From positions 1 to 7,423 of the forward strand of contig JABXJV010000320.1 in the NCBI GenBank assembly GCA_013375355.1: DNA of 7,423 nt. Reading direction: 5' to 3'. The notes below the pieces were generated by a model. The model saw only the letters and a list, made by a program, of their open reading frames with translations. It searched no databases and was not told where the DNA came from. Source of the stretch: Candidatus Helarchaeota archaeon (lineage in GTDB: Archaea > Asgardarchaeota > Lokiarchaeia > Helarchaeales > JABXJV01). The translations under genes and the position numbers were made by a program. This document shows positions 1 to 6,168 of the stretch, piece by piece; the stretch's first letter is position 1, and each line of letters begins with the position of its first letter.

Positions 1-192
1 ACCACAATTTACTTTATTCGCCAAAAAGAACCTATTGCTCAGAAATACATTGTTTATAATAAAACTGAAGATAATATCACATTTACTGATAAATTGATTC
101 AGCGAGGTAACCTTATTTATCTGCCATTAATTCATATAAAAAAGCAAAATATTTTTTCAGAAGAAGAATTAAAAGAATTTTTAGAAAAATAA
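1..192 (+). CDS. C-terminal end of an unrecognised protein (5' end outside window)
   Basis: The frame that opens at base 1 runs 63 codons without a stop and ends at TAA 190-192. In DNA this A+T-rich a stop-free run of that length is unlikely by chance. The peptide starts TTIYFIRQKEPIAQ and ends SEEELKEFLEK. It alternates short beta-like hydrophobic stretches (KYIVYN, LIYLPLIHI) with charged residues and closes with an amphipathic, Glu/Lys-rich helix, as many real C-termini do. It contains no Met, so the start lies to the left of the window. T-tracts begin four bases after the stop, consistent with the end of a transcription unit. There are no Cys residues, no membrane segment and no motif I can name. 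No function is proposed; it could be the tail of almost any small cytosolic alpha/beta protein. Confidence 0.55.
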   Translation, partial: TTIYFIRQKEPIAQKYIVYNKTEDNITFTDKLIQRGNLIYLPLIHIKKQNIFSEEELKEFLEK

Positions 193-193
193 A

Positions 194-233
194 CATTTTT
201 TTTATTTTTATTTACAAAAATCACCTATTTTTT
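194..233 (+). terminator. T-tract terminator candidate
   Basis: Directly after the first stop codon come a run of eight T (196-203), then T5 (205-209) and, further on, T6 (228-233), with no GC-rich hairpin. Oligo-T tracts in the non-template strand are the usual intrinsic termination signal in archaea. The background is very A+T-rich, so this is position-based support only. Confidence 0.4.
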
Positions 234-404
234 GCTTAAAAAATATACTTGTTTTATATTATTGTACAAGACTTTCTGTATTATTTTTCTTAATCGGAAA
301 ACTACTCTTCTATTTATCTAATTGGTTTACAAATATTTTAAATCAAGAGTTACTCTATTAATATTATTATAATTTATTATAACGAACAAGGATTGGAAAT
401 AAAA
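234..404 (+). promoter_or_regulatory. Intergenic leader with a possible archaeal promoter
   Basis: This non-coding stretch lies between the T-tracts and the ATG at 405. A TATA-like ATTTTAAAT sits at about 335-343, which would place transcription start near 365 and give a leader of roughly 40 bases. Two weak ribosome-binding candidates precede the ATG: AAGGA at 388-392 (12 bases away) and GGA at 395-397 (7 bases away). Everything here is A+T-rich, so the box is a guess. I see no RNA gene or riboswitch in this stretch. Confidence 0.25.
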
Positions 405-1250
405 ATGTCTGAAAAAGATTTCCCTGATGACTTATTTGATAAAGCTCTAGATGCATTAGATGAAACTGGCGAAGAACCTATCAAGACCGAAGGAATTAAG
501 GCAGTTCCTGAATTATTACAGCGAGGTTACTATGATAAAGCAGTCGATATAATGATTAAAATAATTGAAGATTCCGATCCTTATTCTATAAATGATAAAA
601 TTGCGGTAACTGATATTGCTCATCAAGTTGCTCAAGAGGACGCAAATATAATTCGACGTTTGTTACCTTATCTTTATGTAATATATAATAAGACAGAAGC
701 TTATCTTACAAGAGCATCACCTGATCCCGTTTTAATCATGAATACTGCGAATGTCTTAACGCTAGCAAAATCAGTTTTGTATGATGAAGTTGCTAGTTTG
801 AAACAAAAAATTATAGATGTAGCAAATCAGATTTCGAAAGAATATAAAACAGTTAATATTCCATTAGGAGATGTTGCAACTCGAGTAGGACTTTCATTAG
901 TTGTAGTATTACTTTTAGTAGATGAAATGTTATTAAATAAAGAGGTTAGAGGTCATTATGATTCTGTAGGTGATATTTTAACCTTAGAATCTGATAAAGC
1001 CAGATGTTACAATTGTGGTGCTGAATTTTCCAAAGACGTAGAAAAGTGCCCTTCATGTAGTACTGAGTTTCCAAAGTGTGTTATCTGCAGATTAATTATT
1101 CGGACAATACCAGTTTCCTGCCCAAAATGTAACAACAGTGCACATCGAGAACATATGCTTGAATGGCTTAAAATGAGCCACGATAAAAAGAAAGATAAAG
1201 GCATGTGTCCCATTTGCCAAAATTATTTGGGTCCTGAAGATTTAAAATAA
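405..1250 (+). CDS. Winged-helix, zinc-ribbon and RING-H2-like protein
   Basis: The protein has 281 residues. Residues 1-150 look all-helical with repeat-like amphipathic segments. Residues about 151-195 (IPLGDVATRVGLSL, then VDEMLLNKEVRGHYD) read like the winged helix that ends PCI domains. A zinc ribbon follows (C201, C204, C215, C218). A C-terminal RING-type finger has C225-x2-C228-x10-C239-x2-C242-x4-H247-x2-H250, W254, then C268-x2-C271. The finger spacing resembles, from memory, the RINGs of eukaryotic WDR24/WDR59 and also NSE1. RING fingers usually bind ubiquitin E2 enzymes or brace large helical complexes; which applies here is unknown. No membrane segment is seen, so it is probably cytosolic. 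A TTG at 393 would extend the frame by four codons, but it abuts the purine-rich AAGGA with no spacing, so ATG 405 is preferred. It converges with the next gene across 3 bp. The domain reading is by eye; the zinc ligands are certain, the winged helix likely. Confidence 0.85.
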   Translation: MSEKDFPDDLFDKALDALDETGEEPIKTEGIKAVPELLQRGYYDKAVDIMIKIIEDSDPYSINDKIAVTDIAHQVAQEDANIIRRLLPYLYVIYNKTEAYLTRASPDPVLIMNTANVLTLAKSVLYDEVASLKQKIIDVANQISKEYKTVNIPLGDVATRVGLSLVVVLLLVDEMLLNKEVRGHYDSVGDILTLESDKARCYNCGAEFSKDVEKCPSCSTEFPKCVICRLIIRTIPVSCPKCNNSAHREHMLEWLKMSHDKKKDKGMCPICQNYLGPEDLK

Positions 1251-1253
1251 ACA

Positions 1254-1988
1254 TTAAATTAAATTAACTATACAAATTTTTCCAAGTTTACAATTCTCAT
1301 TTATTTTAATTTCTATTATTACATTTTTATCTGAATATTTCTTAATATTTTTCTTTTCTTGTTTACAAAACTCATTAACAGCGGGACATTCATAGATTAC
1401 TCCAGATCTTTTTTTACTTAACTCTTGGTCTTCCAGAAATTGATAAATCTTTTCAATAGATTCCTTGGCATTATTTTGGACAATTTCATCTGGGTCATAA
1501 ATTGCTTTTAATAGAAAGGGAATGGCACGAATATCATTTAATTTTCCAAGCGCCCAAGCAGAATTTTCGCGAACTTCGCTACATTCATCATTTAAACTCT
1601 TAAGTAAAGGTTCGAAAGCTTTTTTATTTTCTAATTTCCCCAGAGACCACGCTGAATTAGCTCTGATTTCATCATTTGGATCTTTTAATAATTCGATCAG
1701 AGGATCTACAGCGGCTTGTTCTTCGATATTTCCGAGGACTTCAATAACGTACTTTCTCACGCTATCTAATTTATGATTTAAATTTCCTATGAGAACATCG
1801 CCAGCCTTTAATAGTCCCAAATTCCATATGGCACAATCGCGAATTTGTTCGATAGGATCATTTAATAACTTTGAAAGTGAGTCAATAGCTCTAGGATCAC
1901 CTAGTTCACCTAATTCTTCTATGGCATTAATTCTAGCATCTATATCAGAACTTTCTAAGTTTTTTATTAAAGTTTCAAAATTAGACAA
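1254..1988 (-). CDS. HEAT/PBS-lyase-type repeat protein
   Basis: The protein has 244 residues. Residues 4-186 form six HEAT units of about 31 residues with the classic short PBS-lyase pattern (hydrophobic helix, DP or ND turn, VR/IR, A-W-x-LG-x-L, then A-hydrophobic-x-x-L). Examples are EIRANSAWSLGKL and EVRENSAWALGKL. Such solenoids act as protein-binding scaffolds; a few family members work on phycobilins, but nothing here points to pigment chemistry. The tail (about 190-244) is not HEAT and holds C201, C208, C233 and C239, a possible metal site. The start is TTG at 1988: a frame stop (TGA) lies just upstream, the mature protein has no internal Met, and the first repeat begins at residue 4, so no other start fits. 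There is no Shine-Dalgarno sequence, but a TATA-like box lies about 34 bases upstream, suggesting an almost leaderless mRNA. It follows the monooxygenase gene by 62 bp on the same strand. Confidence 0.88.
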   Translation of the reverse strand: MSNFETLIKNLESSDIDARINAIEELGELGDPRAIDSLSKLLNDPIEQIRDCAIWNLGLLKAGDVLIGNLNHKLDSVRKYVIEVLGNIEEQAAVDPLIELLKDPNDEIRANSAWSLGKLENKKAFEPLLKSLNDECSEVRENSAWALGKLNDIRAIPFLLKAIYDPDEIVQNNAKESIEKIYQFLEDQELSKKRSGVIYECPAVNEFCKQEKKNIKKYSDKNVIIEIKINENCKLGKICIVNLI

Positions 1989-2016
1989 TTTATTTCAAAT
2001 GATATATTAGAGTATT

Positions 2017-2040
2017 AAAATATAAATAAAAAGAAAGAGA
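2017..2040 (-). promoter_or_regulatory. TATA-like box for the HEAT gene, overlapping a pyrimidine-rich terminator-like tract
   Basis: Read on the minus strand, TTTATATT spans 2026 to 2019. An archaeal start about 25-27 bases downstream would fall near 1995, only a few bases before the TTG at 1988, which fits the missing Shine-Dalgarno sequence. The same stretch begins with a C/T-rich run (CTCTTTCTTTTTATTTA) located just after the stop of the monooxygenase gene, so it could also terminate that transcript. Both readings rest on position and composition only. Confidence 0.3.
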
Positions 2041-2050
2041 TTAAGACGCT

Positions 2051-3202
2051 TTAAGAAGCTTTAATTACCTTAGCTATTACTTTTTCAGGTAAAGTTTTTA
2101 TAATTTCTTCTGCCTCAGTCATTATGCCTTCAACTAAATCCTTAATAGTTGGGATGGAGTCAATTCTTCCCGTAACTTCGCCGCCTAAAATAATACTATT
2201 TTCAACATCGCCTTCGAATAAATGGGCCATTCCTTCCAGTTCCAGTTTCATAATTTCAGATGTACTTTCCATGGGTTTTCCTAAAAAGACTTCTGGGATG
2301 CTTTTTAAAGTTTCTTCTACTACCTTGATTGATTGAGCGTTTCGTAAAAATCTCATTGGACCGAATAAACCACGACCAACAAGCGTACCTCTTTCATCCC
2401 TGTCAACGATGGCTTGTTTCCAAATATCTTGAAACTCGGATTCTTTTGTCGCAATGAATCTGGTTCCCATTTGGACTCCAATTGCACCCATCGCTATTGC
2501 AGCTGCTAAAGTTCTTCCATCACAATAACCACCTGCTGCAACTACAGGTTTGTTTACTGCCTTTATTACAGCTGGTAGAAGAACCATGCTATGTACCGGA
2601 TCCCAAGCTATATGAGCACCACCTTCATGACCTGATGCAATTATAATATCGACATCTGCCTTTTCAGATCTCTTTGCATGGACCACAGCGGGGACTACAT
2701 GACACCATATTATATTATCATGAAATGTTTTTGGCTGATATTTAGCAGGTCTTTTTGCACCCTTCGCTTTAGCATCAATAGCCCAAGGTAATGGATCTCC
2801 CGCACTAGTAACGATTACTTTAAGCTTCTTTTTAATTTCTGGGTGTTCTTCAATAGTATTTACGATTCCTCTCATTAATCTTTTTGCAACAGCTACAAAT
2901 TCATAAGAAACTGGAACATTTACTCCGTATACGGCATCGGGATAATCTTTTAAACCTTCCCAAACTTTCATAATAGCCTGGCTAATTAGGACATCAGGGC
3001 TACCTTTTCCAAAGACTTTAGATGCTGCATCAGGGGTTGCAGCGGAAAGACCAACGCCCATTCCAATTGTTGAAATTAAACCTACTGCACCAGCTCTAGC
3101 GGAATAGAGACATAATTCTGTAGTCGAATATGGACCCATTCCGGCTTGAATTATGGGATATTTTGTTCCTATCATTTCTTGAAAACGTGTACGAATTACC
3201 AA
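2051..3202 (-). CDS. Nitronate monooxygenase-family FMN enzyme
   Basis: The protein has 383 residues with the TIM-barrel layout of the nitronate monooxygenase (2-nitropropane dioxygenase) family, which also includes FabK-type enoyl reductases. Seen in the sequence: PIIQAGM (16-22) on the first strand; GHEGGAH (191-197), the counterpart of the usual GxEAGGH with its catalytic/flavin-site His; AAGGYCDGR (222-230); and the phosphate-binding GVQMGTRFIATKES (242-255). The ending ILGGEVTGRIDSIPTI matches the family's last barrel segment. Enzymes of this kind oxidise alkyl nitronates or related toxic nitro acids with FMN and O2, but many archaeal members have unknown substrates, so the reaction is inferred. 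Length is near the family norm. The frame extends to a TTG at 3217, but GAGGAG sits inside that extension 7 bases before TTG 3202, so 3202 is the better start. It is divergent from the solenoid gene at 3298. Confidence 0.9.
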   Translation of the reverse strand: MVIRTRFQEMIGTKYPIIQAGMGPYSTTELCLYSARAGAVGLISTIGMGVGLSAATPDAASKVFGKGSPDVLISQAIMKVWEGLKDYPDAVYGVNVPVSYEFVAVAKRLMRGIVNTIEEHPEIKKKLKVIVTSAGDPLPWAIDAKAKGAKRPAKYQPKTFHDNIIWCHVVPAVVHAKRSEKADVDIIIASGHEGGAHIAWDPVHSMVLLPAVIKAVNKPVVAAGGYCDGRTLAAAIAMGAIGVQMGTRFIATKESEFQDIWKQAIVDRDERGTLVGRGLFGPMRFLRNAQSIKVVEETLKSIPEVFLGKPMESTSEIMKLELEGMAHLFEGDVENSIILGGEVTGRIDSIPTIKDLVEGIMTEAEEIIKTLPEKVIAKVIKAS

Positions 3203-3297
3203 AACAATTCTCCTCAAAATATTTAAAAACCCAATTTATTTTAAAAATAAAACTTTTTTTGTTGGATTTATTACATATTAAGATATACAGAATATAA
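3203..3297. promoter_or_regulatory. Divergent intergenic region with two promoter candidates
   Basis: This 95-bp region must drive the monooxygenase gene leftward and the solenoid gene rightward. Leftward, a TTTTTAAAAT box (3247-3238 on the minus strand) would start transcription close to the Shine-Dalgarno sequence. Rightward, ATTTATTACATATT (3266-3279) lies about 25 bases before ATG 3298, which has no Shine-Dalgarno, so a leaderless mRNA is plausible. The boxes are weak against the A+T background. No clear operator palindrome is seen. Confidence 0.3.
3208..3215 (-). promoter_or_regulatory. Strong Shine-Dalgarno deciding a TTG start
   Basis: The minus strand reads GAGGAGAA from 3215 to 3208; its GAGGAG core (3215-3210) is 7 bases upstream of TTG 3202. 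Translation from the upstream TTG at 3217 would put this site inside the coding region, so it argues for the shorter protein, whose N-terminus (VIRTRFQEMIGTKYPIIQ) also matches the family start. Confidence 0.7.
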
Positions 3298-4791
3298 ATG
3301 GGAATAAATGTGTTTAATTTTTCTCGAAATTGGTATAATGAATTATTAAATGATTCAGAATTCATGGAAAATCTTAAGAAATTGGGAGATTTCGAATATT
3401 TTGATGATGAGCTAGATGAACCCATAATTTTTAGTTATTGGACTGATACAAGATGGAAAATCTTTGAGAAAAATAAAAAGAAATACATTTTATCGCCAGC
3501 ATTTTGGAAAGATGAAAATTTGGAAGTAAGATTTGCTTTATTCGGACGTTTCACATCTAAATTATTTATTTATGTAAAAAAACCAAATTTTGAAGATATT
3601 ATTGGAAATATTGGATGTTTTAAAATTATAACTGAATATAATCCCGATTTAAAAGAAATTAGCAAAAAAACAATAAAATTAAGTCCTAAAGATGAATTAA
3701 TGGGTAGTATACAAAATTTAGATCATTTTTTCACAGAAAAAACGCCTTATTTTATGAGTTTTGATTATAATATCGTTTATCGAGCTTTAAAAATAATAAT
3801 TGATAAGGGTTTGGCATCAAATAAATTGCTTGAAAATCGTTGTTATGAAATTAAGAAAATTTTATTCAAACTCATTAAAGACGATGCAGATTACAATAAA
3901 ATCAATCCTCAAATCTACATACAAATCAAGGCTTTACTAGATTTTGATCCTGAAAGTTGGTTCCCAGATATATATCAAAAATTTAATATTTTAAAATATT
4001 TTGAAAGAATAATTGAAATCGAAGAGATAGACTTAAAATATGGAGTTCTAAATATAATAATTCATTACTTTGATAAATTTCCAAAAGAAAAAGAATTAAT
4101 TTTATTGAAATTTGTAAAATTAGACAATGTTGCAGGTCATATTGCAAGATTGATAGCACAATATTATGATAAACTTCCTGATAATATGAAAAGTCTAATT
4201 TATGAGATAGCAAAAAATAAATCTGTGGCAAAGGATGTCGCATGGTCAATAATTAAAAATATAAAAAATCTTCCTGATAAATATAGGAATTTATTACTTC
4301 AAATGTCTGAAAACAGTAAAACAGTAGAAGCTGTTGCACTCGCAGTTGGGGAGAACTGGAATAAAATTCCCGAACCCCTTAGAAATCAATTATTCCTTAA
4401 ATTTTCTGAAAATGAATCTGCTGCCATACATATAGAATGGAGAGCAATATCAAATATTTTTCAAAGTTTTCCGAAAAATGTTGTTAATAAGATACTATAT
4501 AATCTTTTAAGTAAAAAAGGAGCGCAAGGTGATCTTGTTGTAATTATATTATATCATTTTGAAGAACTCCCAGAAGGTTTGAGGATTTCGATTTATAATT
4601 TATTGGAAGAAAGAGATATTGTATATGATGAAATTTATGCAATAGTAGATAATTACGAAAAATTGCCAATCAATTTTAAAGGATTTATTTTGAATAAACT
4701 TCTTAATAACTCTGAAGCATTAAATTATTTAATTAATGAGATAGGGTATAAAATTGAGGATATTCCCTATGATATAAGAAAAATTTTATGA
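3298..4791 (+). CDS. Leu-Pro repeat solenoid protein of unknown function
   Basis: The protein has 497 residues and belongs to no family I recognise. Residues 1-150 appear globular and aromatic-rich (FSYWTDTRWKIF, EVRFALFGRF). Residues about 155-245 are helical. From about 247 to the C-terminus there are eight helical units of 32-34 residues, each carrying a hydrophobic-Pro pair followed by a charged helix: FP 261, LP 293, LP 325, IP 357, FP 391, LP 424, LP 456 and IP 489. Units read roughly as hydrophobic helix, then KLPDxxRxLL, then a Ser/Asn-Glu turn. This predicts a HEAT/ARM-like alpha solenoid, normally a scaffold or binding surface. There are no membrane segments, signal peptide or catalytic motif; the only two Cys (107, 182) do not suggest a metal site. 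ATG 3298 has no Shine-Dalgarno and may start a leaderless transcript. It is the only rightward gene between two leftward blocks and ends 17 bp from the ligase stop. Confidence 0.85.
   Translation: MGINVFNFSRNWYNELLNDSEFMENLKKLGDFEYFDDELDEPIIFSYWTDTRWKIFEKNKKKYILSPAFWKDENLEVRFALFGRFTSKLFIYVKKPNFEDIIGNIGCFKIITEYNPDLKEISKKTIKLSPKDELMGSIQNLDHFFTEKTPYFMSFDYNIVYRALKIIIDKGLASNKLLENRCYEIKKILFKLIKDDADYNKINPQIYIQIKALLDFDPESWFPDIYQKFNILKYFERIIEIEEIDLKYGVLNIIIHYFDKFPKEKELILLKFVKLDNVAGHIARLIAQYYDKLPDNMKSLIYEIAKNKSVAKDVAWSIIKNIKNLPDKYRNLLLQMSENSKTVEAVALAVGENWNKIPEPLRNQLFLKFSENESAAIHIEWRAISNIFQSFPKNVVNKILYNLLSKKGAQGDLVVIILYHFEELPEGLRISIYNLLEERDIVYDEIYAIVDNYEKLPINFKGFILNKLLNNSEALNYLINEIGYKIEDIPYDIRKIL
4036..4788 (+). 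repeat. Eight coding repeats of 32-34 residues
   Basis: This region encodes residues 247-497 of the solenoid protein. The hydrophobic-Pro anchors fall 32, 32, 32, 34, 33, 32 and 33 residues apart. The repeats are evident only at the protein level; the DNA copies have diverged, so they are old rather than a recent expansion. The last unit is cut short by the stop codon. Confidence 0.75.
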
Positions 4792-4807
4792 TATTTATAC
4801 CGAATTC

Positions 4808-4820
4808 TTTATTTTTCTTT
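4808..4820 (+). terminator. T-tract terminator candidate for the solenoid gene
   Basis: The run TTTATTTTTCTTT begins 16 bases after the TGA of the rightward gene and lies over the last codons of the converging ligase gene. Position and T-richness fit an archaeal intrinsic terminator; there is no hairpin. Confidence 0.3.
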
Positions 4821-6155
4821 AGTTAAATCTTGAACAGCAACCACTTTATGAAGATAGAGTGGTAATTCACCAATATCGCAAAGAAGAATTTCAGCGGGAA
4901 TATTTATTTTTTTCTTAATTTCTTCTGCAATACCAATTTCAAGTTCTTTTCTTCTTTCTTCAGTAATTGCCTTTCTCATATTTTGGATTCCGACATGAAT
5001 TTTAAATTGCTCCATATTTTTTGCGTCTTTAATTATGGTAAATTCAGCGGTTCGAGTTTCTGGAAAGCTTCGAATTTCATCCATAACATCATATGGGAAT
5101 AGTGCTTTATTTTGGACATGAAACAAAAAATCTTCTCTTCCTAGGCATTTCAATTTATGTTTTCTTCCGCAGGGGCATTTTTCAGAATGAATATGACCCA
5201 TATCATCACTCATCCATCTAATTAAAGGGGTTGCTTGTCGATCAAATTCAGTGAAAGTAAATTCGCCCCGTTCACCTGTCTCCAGGCGCTCTCCAGTTTC
5301 TGGATCGGTCACTTCAAAATAGAACAGGTCTTCAGGAATATGACACCCTTCTTTCTGCCAGCATTCAAAAAATCCAAATGATGCGTCACTCATAGCGTAG
5401 GCTTCGAAAATATCTTTGATATTTAATTCTTCTTGCATATATTTCCTAGTGCCCTTTGTAACTGCTGCGCTAGTCAAGGACATAATCGCATCCTCGGGTA
5501 GATTCAATTCTTTTGGCTCAACACCGACTTGTTTCATGAGTTCGAAGAATAAAACCATAAAATCCATGATTCCGAACCAAAAATTAGGTCGTAAATTTGC
5601 AATCCATTTAATCCATTGTTGAACTTTCATAGATAAAATATCAAAAGCAATCCAATTTGATTTTAGATTTAACATCTTAACTGCTTTATTAATACCAGGC
5701 CAAATTCCGTGCCATGCAGTTCCAGATAAAAGCGTTGTCATATCCGGAAGTACACCTATACTCCAAAATCCTCTTGCCCATCCTTCACCTTTAAGCTTTA
5801 TATCATCGCTTGTCCATGCATGAAAATTCGATTCACCAGAGGTACCAGTGCTTACAGTGATTAATTTTAAATATTCTCGAGGAGCACAAAGAATCCCACA
5901 AAAAGGGTCTTCTGTTTCACTTCGATATTTTCTCAACATATTCTTATCGATTAATGGAATTTTCGTAAGATCATCAACATTTCTTATATCAATTGGATTT
6001 ATTTTTGCCTCTTTGTAGATCTGTTTATATAAGGGAGAATATAGATAAGTGTATTTTAGCATAGCCTGGAGCTTTCGATTCTGAATTTCTAATAATTCTT
6101 TGTCAGTTAACCATGCTTCCATTTGAGGATTCCAATAAGGTCTTTGTTCAGACAT
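4809..6155 (-). CDS. PaaK-like acyl/aryl-CoA ligase (phenylacetate-CoA ligase family)
   Basis: The protein has 448 residues, the usual PaaK size. The N-terminus (YWNPQMEAW, residues 7-15) is typical of the family. The ATP-binding loop is STGTSG (102-107). The motif equivalent to YGxSE reads AYAMSDA (252-258), followed by GFFEC (261-265), HIPED (272-276), the ribose-binding Asp region RWMSDD (313-318), CPCGR (327-331) and the hinge GRED (339-342). K437 near the C-terminus (LPLYLHK) sits where the adenylation Lys is expected. It should therefore activate a carboxylic acid with ATP to an acyl-AMP and then the CoA thioester, in the cytosol. The substrate cannot be read from the sequence; phenylacetate is only the family namesake. 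The frame reaches a TTG at 6185, but GGAG 8 bases before ATG 6155 decides the start. It is last in a three-gene operon, 13 bp after a degenerate paralogue. Confidence 0.9.
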   Translation of the reverse strand: MSEQRPYWNPQMEAWLTDKELLEIQNRKLQAMLKYTYLYSPLYKQIYKEAKINPIDIRNVDDLTKIPLIDKNMLRKYRSETEDPFCGILCAPREYLKLITVSTGTSGESNFHAWTSDDIKLKGEGWARGFWSIGVLPDMTTLLSGTAWHGIWPGINKAVKMLNLKSNWIAFDILSMKVQQWIKWIANLRPNFWFGIMDFMVLFFELMKQVGVEPKELNLPEDAIMSLTSAAVTKGTRKYMQEELNIKDIFEAYAMSDASFGFFECWQKEGCHIPEDLFYFEVTDPETGERLETGERGEFTFTEFDRQATPLIRWMSDDMGHIHSEKCPCGRKHKLKCLGREDFLFHVQNKALFPYDVMDEIRSFPETRTAEFTIIKDAKNMEQFKIHVGIQNMRKAITEERRKELEIGIAEEIKKKINIPAEILLCDIGELPLYLHKVVAVQDLTKEK

Positions 6156-6163
6156 ATTAATTA

Positions 6164-6167
6164 CTCC
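6164..6167 (-). promoter_or_regulatory. Shine-Dalgarno of the PaaK-like ligase
   Basis: GGAG on the minus strand (6167 to 6164) lies 8 bases before ATG 6155 and one base after the TAA of the upstream gene. It excludes the longer TTG start at 6185, which would overlap that gene. Confidence 0.65.
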
Positions 6168-6168
6168 A

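Noticed and set aside
248..270. Short inverted repeat CTTGT/ACAAG with a 13-base loop
   Set aside because: Only five paired bases in A+T-rich DNA, with no run of T directly after it; expected by chance.
364..382. Near-palindromic TTATTATAATTTATTATAA before the RING-like gene
   Set aside because: Made only of A and T in a region of the same composition, so an operator cannot be distinguished from background.
393..404. TTG start four codons upstream of ATG 405
   Set aside because: It directly abuts the AAGGA candidate with no spacing, while ATG 405 has purine-rich sequence at usable distances upstream.
2041..2053. Small imperfect tandem repeat AAAGCTTCTTA/AAGCGTCTTA around the monooxygenase stop
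   Set aside because: Two copies of about ten bases with a mismatch; too short to call a repeat element or attachment site.
3096..3425. Leftward open frame crossing the divergent promoter region
   Set aside because: It overlaps two well-supported genes on both sides, and its peptide is low-complexity at the start (Ser run) with no family resemblance; a shadow of the coding frames.
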